NCBI GenBank assembly: GCA_973895155.1
Contig: OZ316896.1
Span: 2,232,001-2,296,000 of the forward strand
Source: Marsupella aquatica
Lineage: Eukaryota; Marchantiophyta
Length of the DNA: 64,000 bases
Reading direction: 5' to 3'
Within the stretch, counting starts at the first letter, position 1. Each line of letters opens with the position of its first letter. The translations under genes and the position numbers were made by a program. The notes under the pieces were generated by a model. The model was not told the origin of the DNA, did no database searches, and worked only from the letters and a program-made list of their open reading frames with translations. This document shows positions 1 to 10,682 of this stretch, piece after piece.

Positions 1-2090
1 AAGCTCCCATCGGCAAAGCTTAATAAATTGGGTTTTCCCGCCCGAGCCACCTGGGTTTTCCCCGCCCCAGCCATCTGAATTCCCCCCTGTCCATAAACAA
101 AAAAAAAACCATAGGCAAAAGCTTGAGAAGAGATAGAACACGAACACGTTGTCGGTTTGATCATCGAAAAAGTTCCCATCTATGACATAGAAGATAGAGG
201 GCGTGAAATATTCCAGATAGGCATGACTATATTTATTTCTGCTGTCGATTCATATGATGAACAACTGGCATGCATGGATTCTACTTGAAGTTGGTTTCCA
301 CTGTAGAAACTCAGGTGTAGCTTAGAGGTATGATAATACATTATAAGTATGCTAAGAGATAAGTACAATTGCTTGAGCCCATTCTTGTTAAACTAGAAAG
401 GAATATTTGTTGAGCTCACTTCGCAGAGGTTTACATTATAAAATACCGCACTGGGATTTGCAAGGATACTGTGGCTGTTGTCATCTGCAAAAGCTATGGC
501 CCATCTAGAAAGAATAGTCTGTGTGATGGTTTACAAGACATTGTTGTATGGGCTCAGTTTACTCTTGGCTCATGATTTGGACAGCTCAGACTCATGGTCC
601 TACCATCTAAGTATGAAGGATTGTAAATGTTACCAAAAAGTCAATTTTGTCTTTCCAAGTGCATGAAGTGGCGTTCAGTTTCTTTATAGGGACTCCATGT
701 TGCCATGCTATGATTCTTGCTTGTTTTGTTTCTTGGTTTTTTGGGGCACTTTAAATGTCAAAATCATCAACATTGGCAGGCGAGACAACCGCTAGCGTTA
801 TCAGTAGAGTGAACCCATTCAACCCAAATAGTGCCTAGCTTACTCTAGCCTGGGCTTTCATCAGAGTGCTACAATAAGACAATATAGGTATGGACTCATT
901 CCCCAGCTCGCCCTCACTGGCAATCCTCGACCAAAAACATAAGACAATGTCTCCTCTCCTCTCCTCCAAACTGTATTACCAGAAACGAACAAACAATGCA
1001 CTGTGTGACACACAGAACCCAAAAGTGTCTCTCAGTCAAATCATCCAATTATATGCTCCATCAGTCCTCAAAGAGGACAAGATTTTTGTCATTTATTTGT
1101 TATCCTAGGTCAACCCTCAAGTTTATAATTGGCAGCGGATGGGCAGCAGAGCCTTTCACTCTGCTTTTCATGCCTCAGTTCCCTGTAAGGGAATGGAATA
1201 GTGCCCTTGAATATCAACATTGATGAGTATAAAAGGTCTGACAAGTAATCTGTGGGCGTCTCACACCAAAACCATGAACACTATCTAGAATGGAAAAGTT
1301 AATATTGGTTGCAAACTGTTTACTTTGTCTCAATCAAAGCTTTGACAGGACCCGGCACAGGGACCCTGTCTTAGTTACCCTATACCCTCTCCATTGCTAC
1401 TACAGCGTGGAGTCTGCACACTCAATTTGCTTGGTAGGTAGTGAGGTTGCCACTAGAAGTTTGTTAAAGGGTCCATCTTGAAATTTGAAACAATTATGAC
1501 TTGCTTACTCAACATTTGTCCACAAGCAGCACAAAAAGTACTGAAGATACAAGTGCAGGCCAATTGTGCTGCTTGTTCAACACAATTTCTCCTCGTAGAA
1601 AGCTGATTTGCCTATCAGACAGTTGTCGCATAAACTTGAACAAAGATGTGGTAAGTGACACTCCCAGAACATAAACTTTATAGTGTAAATGATAGGCCAC
1701 AATCCAATGGAGATATAACCTACGGAGCATTGCTGGTTTCTGTATTGGTGCATCCTGGTGCGTCTAACCTTGTCATGCAATAGAGAAGGAATGACAGAAT
1801 AAAAATTGCATCAAATACATGATAAGCTATCATAGTAAAACCTAACATATCAAATGAAAGTCATGCTAAATCCAAACCAATACAAAGTGAAATGATAGAC
1901 TAGGCCAGATTTAAAAGAAAATTCAGAACTCATTCTTCTAATAAGACAAGATAAGGTAGAAGGTGTTGGCCATATAGCAACTTCAAAAGTGCGGATATAT
2001 ATCTTTCATCTCACCTTGCAGGACCAACATCATTCAATGACAAGGGGTTTCATATATATTTTTCATCTCACCTTGCAGGACCACCATTAT
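1..2090. other. AT-rich non-coding stretch with a short direct repeat
   Basis: I see no convincing coding frame; open frames are short and none resembles a known family. Positions 24-83 hold a two-copy repeat of a C-rich motif around 'gggttttccc'. At the right end a 23-bp block (2004-2026) recurs exactly at 2061-2083, a period of 57 bp, each copy preceded by an AT run. No promoter or RNA gene could be supported. Confidence 0.5.
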
Positions 2091-2099
2091 TCAGTGCCA

Positions 2100-2660
2100 G
2101 GGTGATAACATACTTACACTGTAACTATCTGCGAGCAAGGAGATAAGGAGATTGGAGGAGGCCAGCAGTCTCAAACTGCAGCGAATGTGCAGTACCGCCG
2201 AACGTGCCGAAAGGCCAGTACCGTATACCGAAACGTACGGTGCGGGAAGGCTCAGGCTCAGGCTCAGCTGAAGTAAGTTACTCACTTTACTCCGTTCCCA
2301 ATGCATGTCAACGGGAGATTCACCGCAGAGGGTCAGAGGACGAGTGTACGAGCGCCGCTTATGACTGGTGTAAGGAAGTGGGAGGTGTAAGAGGTCTACT
2401 GTACTACAATAGATACGGTACGACGGGTCCGGAATTAGGGACAAGACTCTGATAGTCTGATGAGCAGCGGGGCCGGCCGGGGCAGACGGGTAGGGGCCGC
2501 CGAGCCAAGCTATCATTCGGAATGGCCAAACTGCGGCTGGCGGCTTATTTGGGGGAAAGGGTGTTTTCAGCGCGGCGACGGCTGATGGCGGCCCCGAGGC
2601 GGCACCTACTGGCGGACTGGCGTTTTGAGACGTGGGAATGTTTTTGGCCCCCTTCAACGG
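2100..2660. other. GC-rich block, unassigned
   Basis: This ~560-bp block is clearly richer in G+C and CpG than both flanks. It has a long open frame on the minus strand (2091-2657, 188 codons) and shorter ones on the plus strand, but the composition alone keeps frames open and none shows a recognisable domain. It could be a CpG-rich promoter or first exon of an unrecognised gene; a consensus-like donor (gtaagt) occurs at about 2272 on the plus strand. I do not assign a function. Confidence 0.35.
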
Positions 2661-5607
2661 CAGATTTTACTGAAAGTAGTCGGTATAATTGGGAGTGCTG
2701 TGTATTTTATCTCCTTTATTTGGACCTCGTTTGCTTTCTTTACTTGTACTTGATTTGTTTCCTTTTTGTATAAATTATGAAACTAGAGCCTGAATGGATC
2801 TCCACATTCTCTATGAAGTCCATTTTGTTTGTTTTCATTTGGGCTGAGATTGGAGATTCAGGACGAAGAAGTTGCTTTCTTGTCCATGCAACATTGCTGA
2901 GCCATTCAGACAACATTCAACCAAACAGGCATTTTCATAAAGAATTACTTGATGTCTTGACTACTTTTCTCCACCAGGTAGTCAACTCAAATACGCAACA
3001 TGTTCCTCTTTCGTTTGGGTGTAAAATCAGTGATCACTTTATGCAGTCCATGGGGATCGGCATCTGCATAGGGTTCCCTGGAAGATTCTTTGGCACCCTC
3101 AGAAAAACAACTGAATGTCCTGATTCCTTGTTTTGGTTTGGAAGCCTCAATGATGACTAGTAGAAAATAAATTAGTTTGTGCACCCTATATTGGACCTGC
3201 TGTAACTACTTTTTTGGAATAATGAACCTACATACAAAGATTACTCAACTGTAAACAAAGGTAGCGCCAAAGATTTGCGTGATCATATCCATTGAAAAAT
3301 CTTGTCATAACATGTACACAAAATTTTGTTATCTTATTGTAAAAGCCCCAATTGAAGTCTACTTTTAAGAGCCTACTGTAGGTCTAGAGTGAACCCTCTA
3401 GACACTAACTCCCAATAAAGAGATGATGTTCATTAAGATCAAAATTTTAAATGAGGATGAACAAAAATGACATTGACTTTAAATAAAGACAAAACTGAAA
3501 TGAAATGAAAAAAAAACAAGGATGAGGACTAAAAATAACATGTAAATTTCATTGTGCAAGATTTCTCTGCATATCTATTTACTTTCAAGGAACGGGTCAT
3601 AGGGCTAGTTTACACTCCAATCATAATTTTCCCATCATTTGTCAGGTCCAGTGATGATTCAAATTTGCCCTGACTCACAGGGGTGTCCATACATTGCGGA
3701 AGAAACATTGCAGAAGAAACTAAGGTGCTTGTGGCTTGCCTGTTGTACAGTGACTTGGCAACCAAAGTGGGACCAATTGATTTTTCTGAAAGTTTTCAAA
3801 AGTTGCACTTTACCAACAGGTCTAATAAACTAAAACACATGCATAAAACAAAATCACTTAGCTTAAATTTACACTTTAGAGGGTCCGCCTTTGGCAAAAT
3901 CCCCTTCCCACTGGATCTTACCAGGATGGTCACACTTTTATCAACATGCTCTTTTTTTGTCCCTCTTTCAGTGTCTACATTCTTATGACTCTAGTAAGTT
4001 GTGTCCATTGAGATTCTTTGCACTAGTTTAAGTTTCAAGAAAGGCACTGGAAAGTCAACAATTTTCAATCAATTTTTGCCCATTCAAAGCCAAAACATCA
4101 AAATGGTAAATTTGTTTTACCCAATTGTTTGTTGTTCCAATTGTCTTCTGTCTTCTGATCTTTTTACTGTTACTTGGTATAACTGTTTTACCTTGCCTTG
4201 CATCAAACACCAACAGTTGTGTTTGTTTCTTGTTGAAAACATCATTGTTCCTGTTTGTGACAGGACCTGATATTGCTCAATGTGGTGTTAGAGATTTTGG
4301 AAGGAGCTTCCCATGGGAGTCCGTAAAGAAGAAAGTCAAAACAAATATGTAGAGTAAGCTTCTGGCACAATGAACGCTTTTTTCCACCATTCATTCGGGA
4401 ATTTCTGTAGGAAGAGTCCGTCACCCCTACATTGTTACCGAGGTTGCCCCAAACTCCCTTGTCGGTGATTTTCACAATGCTGCCTCAAGATATGTTCTTT
4501 CTAGATTTCCACTTGGTCAAAATTTGGGAGTTGGAGTGAAGTTTCCAAGTCAAAGATTTTGTTAGGAATTTGTTCTTAGGTCTAGAGTTACTATAGTTAT
4601 GATTGTTTTAACTATAGTCGGTGCTCAATTAAGGCTACATGTGTCACTACTATATTGACTAGAAAAAACTAGTTAGTGAGTGGAACTTAGATGCCTTGTT
4701 ATGGAGCCAGTTAAGAGATAGGGAGAGCTTAGTCTATAAATATTTGGTTGGCTGACAAACTTAGAGTTCAATAAAGTTCTCTTGAATGATCCCATTGATG
4801 TAGCCTCTATAAAGGTGAACCACATGTATCCTCTGTGATTACTTGTGTATTCATTGGATGTTGCATATGTGCATGCTCTCTTACCCAAAGAAAAGCCATC
4901 AACATGTTTTGACGATTGTAAAATTTGTACTTTCTTTGTTAGATAAGGAAAGCCTGGAGGCTACCAAATGAGTATGTCCCATTTGGCTGGCAAGACGGAT
5001 TTCATATGCATCAGACTTTGTAAATGCTCTGCACTAGGGTAAGATTTTAGTCCACAAATTTGCCAAATTCCACCCACTACAAATATTTACGGACCCCACT
5101 AGAGGTCCCTTCCAAAATTCCTGGCACCACAGCATGCCACGTCAGCAACAACCGCAACAAACAAGAATGGTCATGTTTGCGCAACGAATAAACTCCTCTC
5201 CATCTTGTTTACGTCGCTTTTCGTGTAATTTATGGACGCCGTGCCGTCAAAACATAATGTAAAAGTAATTAAAAGTAATTCATCCAAATCTATTGATACA
5301 AAGGGTGAGATTAAAAACATTCACCCATATTCTCTTTACTTAAATTTATAAATGTTTTTTTATAAAAGTAAATAGTGCTCAACATTGAAAATAACCGTAT
5401 TCCTGTGTAACTGCCGAAATAAAACCGTCAGAACAAAAAAAGCAAATCAACATTTCGGACAGGAGGCTAACGTTGCTGGAGCCGAGGTGCTAACAGAACA
5501 ACCAGCGAAGGCAAAACCAGTGCGCATTGGATTCATTTTGGGCGAGATTCTGCAATTGTTTCCCGAATCCCCTCATGAACTTCTAATTTACTTTCCACAA
5601 CGGATAA
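2661..5607. other. Non-coding, with dispersed-repeat fragments
   Basis: No supported gene. Positions about 3330-3425 are homologous, in reverse orientation, to about 38785-38885 (shared blocks include 'gaagtctacttttaagagc' and 'ggtctagagtgaa'). Around 4955-5120 lies a diverged fragment of the repeat unit that forms the array at 15.8-18.7 kb (shared 'catcagactttgtaaa' and 'tttgccaaattccacc'). A small hairpin (actatagtta / taactatagt) sits near 4590-4618. Confidence 0.45.
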
Positions 5608-6585
5608 TGGAACACCACAGATAGACTAGGTAACATATCAAGCTTCCTCGAGCAATCCCTCCACCAGCCAAGTACGACCAGTCTTCATGCTGTTCAGACT
5701 CCTTCAGCCTCCCTAGACGAAGCTACCATCCTCGCCTCCTTCGACCTAGCAAATGTCCGAGATCTCGAGAGAAGCAGAGAATTCAAGCAGCTGTCGAACC
5801 ACAACCCGAGTCTCACACACAGAGCAGCCGTCAATTAGGAGAAATTCCTAAGCATGTAGGAACGAACACACTACCTCTTTCCCAAGTGCCGATTGCCTCG
5901 CTCCCCTTCCTGAAGAGCCGTAGATGAGATGAGCACTAACTGTGAAGGAAACTGGCGTACAAGTCGTGGCATCCGAACCGAGTAGGCGTCCACCACCGGC
6001 TGCCCAAACTAGCACGCAAACAGAAACAGCATCACAGCCGGACCACATTTGCGGAGGGGGAAACGGTGATGGCGGATGGGCATTTTTCCAATTTTCTGGA
6101 AACCCCAGTCAGATCGTCAAGGCAGTCAAAATGCAGGTGCATTTGAGAATTCGCATGTATTCCAAAACCAAAGAGGTGGAAAGGACATTCTATCGTACCT
6201 CAGGGCCAGAGATCTGAATTTCAGAAAAGAGGCGCAACACATCTTAATCAGAAACAAATAGATCGAGCAGAAAGAAGTAGAAGCAAAGAGAATTGATAAG
6301 GACATTGACAAGATCGAGAGAAAGCCTTGCATAGAAGAGCAGAAAGGCAGCGACCTGAGCAGAAGAAAAAGGCAAAAGCAGATCGATCGAGACAGAAAGA
6401 AAAGTGAAACTGAACCCCGATCTAAGGCCGAAAACTCACAAGCAAAAGAGAGAATTGAAGCAGCAGAAGTATCGGGAGGCACTGGCGAAAGAGATTTGAC
6501 AAGGAGATTTGAAAAGCATATAAAGGCTCTGAAAATCGAAGAACGAGAAATAGAAGCGCCGGCCCCGGAAGGAACTCAAAACTGA
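5608..6585 (+). pseudogene. Decayed coding relic: charged, coiled-coil-like protein
   Basis: One plus-strand frame (codons starting at 5641, 5644 and so on) reads as protein-like sequence to a TGA at 6583-6585. The first part contains 'LASFDLANVRDLERSREF'. The last ~110 codons (6262-6582) are a Lys/Glu/Arg-rich, probably helical segment with 'IEQKEVEAKRIDKDIDKIER'. The frame is broken by seven stops: TAG at 5836, 5857, 5983, 6010 and 6259, TGA at 5911 and 6067, and no TAA. The middle part (5881-6075) is less convincing than the two ends. I do not recognise the family; a Gag-like or captured gene inside a dead element is possible. Upstream TAA codons at 5584 and 5605 bound the frame. The claim rests on composition and stop spectrum, not on homology. 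Confidence 0.4.
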
Positions 6586-7037
6586 AATCGAACAAGGTCA
6601 ACTTTCATTGTTGAACTCTTCTCTTGATTCTGACTTGTTAAGGCTTTTAAGGATTCTATTCGTCAGACTCTTGCTTCTTGTTGTACTTTTTTAGTAGGAG
6701 TAGTGGTCGTCATCGAATTCCTGGTTGTAGTCATTTGAGTGAAGGACGCTTTTGAACACTTGTCTGAACTCTAAGCAGTTGCAGGATTATGTACTGAACA
6801 ATTATATCACATGAGGAAACTGAGTCAGTTTGCATTTAGCTTGCGATAGGATGTCTTGTTTTGTTACTATTCGAAAGTTTCTGTGTTGGTGCTGGAAACG
6901 AAAATGGAATTATAGATCATCACGTTATAGAGATAAATGGCCGAGAGGGAGAGAACATTTTGTTTCCAACCTTATGCCGCGCGTATGTGAGAGCTATTTC
7001 CTGGACCACAGAATCAACGCACGGGACTCAAATGTGT

Positions 7038-7215
7038 ATTTTTGTTTCCCAGTTAGAAAGGGCTCATCAATTATTTGCCGTAAGTTTTAAGATCCTATGA
7101 CATAGATCATCCCGAGCTCCTTTGGGATTTTTGTTTCCCAGTTAGAAAGGGCTCATCAATTATTTGCCGTAAGTTTTAAGATCCTATGATAGAGATCGTC
7201 CCGAGCTCCTTTGGG
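7038..7215. repeat. Tandem duplication, 2 x 89 bp
   Basis: Two near-identical copies lie head to tail (about 7038-7126 and 7127-7215). Shared landmarks are 'tttgtttcccagttagaaag' and 'cccgagctcctttggg', each recurring 89 bp later. The copies differ at a few positions near 7100 and 7190. No gene is visible in the unit. Confidence 0.85.
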
Positions 7216-7723
7216 GCCGGTAAGCCAGTCTCTCGAGGACTTTTTTAGTAGGAGTAGTCGATGTTTGAAACAAGGCCCCGAGAGCTCTCTGAATTCTGAC
7301 CACAAAATTCAAATTCCGCATTGGCGCTCCCTCCTCGGAATCGGCGGTCGATGCCACTGGACTATCCTTGGATGTCAAGGGCTCTGCTGCTAGGCTATTG
7401 TTTGTAACCCAACTTTTCCTGTCATTCCTCTCATCCCACTTTCGTGATTCACCAAACGAAAACGATTTGGGCCCCGCAGCTGAAAAGCATATCGCCTGCC
7501 TTTGAACCAAAAAAACAACTCTAGTTGCTCCTCCTGCTGTTTCTTCAGGACGCCTTTTCCCTCCCACAACTTTCACCGATCTCTTGGCCAGTCCACTTAC
7601 ATTATCCCCCGAAAATACAGAGGAACCCAATAGAGACTCGGAATAGGCACTTTGCCCTGTCGAAACACGCCATTGGGCAAGAGCTGTCATCGTGCGTGCT
7701 TGCACGCCCCGTCCGCCCTCCAC
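7184..7723 (-). CDS. Possible first exon, plastid-transit-like N-terminus
   Basis: A minus-strand frame of 179 codons starts with ATG at 7723. The predicted N-terminus is rich in Ser, Ala, Gly and Arg and poor in acidic residues for about the first 80 residues (e.g. 'SGLAKRSVKVVGG'), as in plastid transit peptides. The sequence 5' of it on this strand (about 8160-8260) is strongly GA-rich, as many plant leaders are. I recognise no downstream domain, and no continuation exon could be identified below 7184, where the frame runs into the 89-bp duplication. It may be a chance open frame in a moderately GC-rich segment. Confidence 0.25.
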   Translation of the reverse strand: MEGGRGVQARTMTALAQWRVSTGQSAYSESLLGSSVFSGDNVSGLAKRSVKVVGGKRRPEETAGGATRVVFLVQRQAICFSAAGPKSFSFGESRKWDERNDRKSWVTNNSLAAEPLTSKDSPVASTADSEEGAPMRNLNFVVRIQRALGALFQTSTTPTKKVLERLAYRPQRSSGRSLS

Positions 7724-8690
7724 TAAAGCACACAGCCAAGCTGGTGCCTCGTCTTAAATCTCTCCTTGTCATCCGTGTCCTACACCATCTAGCAAATTTA
7801 AATCTACACTAACCGCACTTCAAGCGCACTACTCAAATTGAAGAAGAATCATGACAGGTCAAACTAGCCAAAGGCACTGCCACTGCAAGGAGCGGCTTGA
7901 CATCAAAACAGTTCAGTCATCCATTCACTAACTCAGTGAAACACTTCTCCCATCATAGCACAACCATTCTCCCTCAGTGTAGCAAACCAACTCCTTCCAT
8001 TTAAGCCTTTCCCTTCCAGAATGTCTAAGATATCGGCATCCCGAGTGGATGTTCACTTCAGGCTCGATCAATGAACAAACGCTATCGGGACCTAGGCCCT
8101 CCAATCTACTGCACATGTACCCTAATTCCTCAAGCGCGGTGCAACACCGGTCCCGCTGAAAGATCCTCCCATGCCTCCCGGCTCCGTTACTCCTTCCCCT
8201 TCATCTCACTCACTGACCTCCCTTCCTTCCTCCTCCTCTTCCTCCTCACCTCGTACCTTGCTACATCAAATTCCACCGCGCCAATGCTCCCAAGCTCTCA
8301 ACTACAATCCAATCCAATCCGTCCTCTGTCTCACTCACTCTACGTCTCCCTGTCCTACGAAATTCTATGTCTATGGACGATGGCGTGGAAGCACTTCAAT
8401 CAAGCAAATTCAATCAATCAATCGATCCATCACTCGATCAATCAATGAGGGGAGACGAGAAACACAGAGAGCTACAAGACGAGAATATGAAATCCTCAAA
8501 TTGCAAGTGTCGACAATTGTCACTGCTCCTCCTCCACGAGACTGAAAGGCGAATACGAAGTGAGCATTTTTGTTTGGAGCTTCTTGGCGGCCCAATGAGA
8601 AGTCTCCTGCCACTCGTTTAAAAAGTGTTGCTAGGTTCCATTGGTGAAACTCGGGCGACAAACACTGCCGACTTTTATTTGATATACACA
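7724..8690. other. Pyrimidine-rich region with (TCAA)n run
   Basis: Positions 8160-8260 are almost pure C/T on the plus strand ('tccttcctcctcctcttcct'), and 8398-8446 holds a degenerate run of caatcaat/cgatcaat units. Overlapping open frames in all directions reflect this low complexity and are not called as genes. It could be a leader or promoter for the minus-strand frame ending at 7723. Confidence 0.4.
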
Positions 8691-9880
8691 TAGAATCTTT
8701 TATTTATATTATATTATATTATTTTCCCTTCCGTGGCCAGTCATCGATACGAGCATCTCCAGAGGTGACTACTATAGGGATTTATTTGTAAGGATGCAAA
8801 GAGTATGGCAATTTAAAACATTGTAACTTCTCTGCTGAATGCAGGAAATGCTTAGACTGGGATCGAATCACAGACCGAGAGATCGAGAGGTGAAAGACTG
8901 AAAGCTGGACATCATGTGACCTATAATTAGAGAGACCTTAAATAAAGTGAGTCAAGCAACTTACACTTAGAGCCTATAATTAGACTGAAATTTATAATTA
9001 GATTGACACCTGAAATAAACTTAAGTGAGTCACAATTTTATGTGAGATGTATTTTATAGGCTAAGCTATCTTACTAATAATTTGCAAAGCTACTTAAGGC
9101 CTATGGTCTAGAGTTGGCAACTCCCAATAAAGACAAAACTGATAATGAGTCTTTAATAATCACACAACTTAAAAAATGAAAAAAAAGTATGGGGGAGGGT
9201 GGACAAAGAACTAGATTGGCACAGACGAACCCAAATTAAAGCATACTTAGAATTGTTTCCGTGTTAGTCAGGGTGTTAGTGTAACTTACTAGAGGTTTAA
9301 AGTTTGTTTGGTACTCACACAAGTCTTCTTGCAGAAAGGGCAGGTGTGTCGGCTGACTTACTTAATGGTGTTCGGAAAGTTGGACGTGAGTTTTCAAGTT
9401 ACCTAGAGAAGAGAAGCTTCGGATAAGTTAAACAGCGCTTCTACATACAGGTTTGCTGTCTCCTAACATCAAGTTCTTCCTGCTTTTTGTGTGGTCCCTA
9501 ACATGATTATTGAACCCTAATTTCCTTACTATTTTCTAATATATTTTTTGGTTATTTAATTTGGCATTTACTCTGTTGCGGTCCTTTTAAGACGGTTTAG
9601 TGTGCTTCGAATCCGGACCAACTCCAAATCATAGCCATGTTTGAATTGCTTTTTGTCATTACAATTTTGAATTGCAACAAAGATCCTCACTTTGTAAAGA
9701 ACATGAAGTAAAAAAAGTTTATATATACAAATATATCTTTATATTGACTGAGTATTAAACTTATATAATTCATTAGATTAGATTACAAGGTTCTATAGTT
9801 GCCTGTACCATTAGCATATTGTCCAAATGCAAGACTTGATCCCGGTTGGGATCATCGTCTTGGACAAATTTCTTGATTCG
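8691..9880. other. AT-rich non-coding
   Basis: Contains an ATT/TTA-rich microsatellite near 8700-8725 and three 'tataattaga'-like blocks between 8925 and 9005. No coding frame or RNA gene supported. Confidence 0.5.
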
Positions 9881-10376
9881 GCTTTAGGGGTGATACCCAA
9901 AACTGGGAGAACTATGCCTTGACTTGGTACAAGTCTTGGAAGAAGTCGCAAGAGGACTCCTCCTTGCCGTTAACTTGGGAAATCCTAGTTGAGGGTCTTC
10001 GTGCTCATGTCACCACTAAGTACCTAGAGCGGCACGCTTAGAGATGTGTAACGTAAATGAGCTTTAGGGGTGATATCCAAATGATCATCACTTATTATCA
10101 AAACCAGTTGGTGTGTATCCCGACGGGGCAAGAGACACTACATACACAACTGCACAACTTTCTAGTGATTCACGAGTGGCGCCATGGGTCATCATTGTAG
10201 TAAGGATTGTTCCACCAAAGGTGGCAAGCTGAGCGGAGATGGAGGGCAGAAGGGCATTAAGTAATGCTCTAACCGAAATACCTAGGAGAACTATGCCTTG
10301 ACTTGGTACAAGTCTTGGTAAATGAGCTTTAGGGGTGATATCCAAAAGCTCATCACTTATTATCAAAACCAGTTGG
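9880..10376. repeat. Shuffled direct repeats upstream of the Helitron
   Basis: A 58-bp block at 10054-10111 recurs almost exactly at 10319-10376 (shared 'aatgagctttaggggtgata' and 'cttattatcaaaaccagttg'). A second block, 'actatgccttgacttggtac', occurs near 9912 and again near 10290. The same pieces therefore appear in different order, as expected for nested or rearranged repeats at an element boundary. Confidence 0.75.
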
Positions 10377-10399
10377 AAGTTAACGGCAATCACTTATTA

Positions 10400-10611
10400 T
10401 GTCACAAGTTCTAACGGTAATCTGGGTGTTGCATTGGTGGATACAGGCGCGGCCGCCTGCTTCATGAGTGGCATGACCTTCGAGTAGTGTTTATGGCATG
10501 ACTTTGAAGAGGTGCTTGGCGCTCTGCTAACTTGGGCTGGAGCCAAGCAACCAACTCTTCTTGGTAACTACGAGATCGCGATAAGCAAGTCTCGTTTCTG
10601 AAATTTGATTG
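10400..10611 (+). pseudogene. Retrotransposon aspartic protease fragment
   Basis: The plus frame with GAT at 10440 gives 'GVALVDTGAAACFM', the hydrophobic-DTG-A signature of retroviral-type aspartic proteases. The frame continues about 55 codons past the DTG to a TGA near 10608 and is interrupted by one TAG at 10485-10487, where the context (Phe-Glu-stop-Cys-Leu) would be natural with Gln. No flanking Gag or reverse transcriptase is present, so this is a scrap of a second LTR retrotransposon, different in sequence from the protease at 58 kb. It abuts the Helitron coding region. Confidence 0.6.
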
Positions 10612-10682
10612 AGCGAATTTTGGATGGACCCTAGCTAAGAAAACTGACGAGTTCATAATCCTTTGCATAGGTCTCCCCAAAA

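Noticed and set aside
2091-2657. 188-codon minus-strand frame
   Set aside because: GC-rich block, no domain, no clear start context or splice partner. Listed only as an unassigned block.
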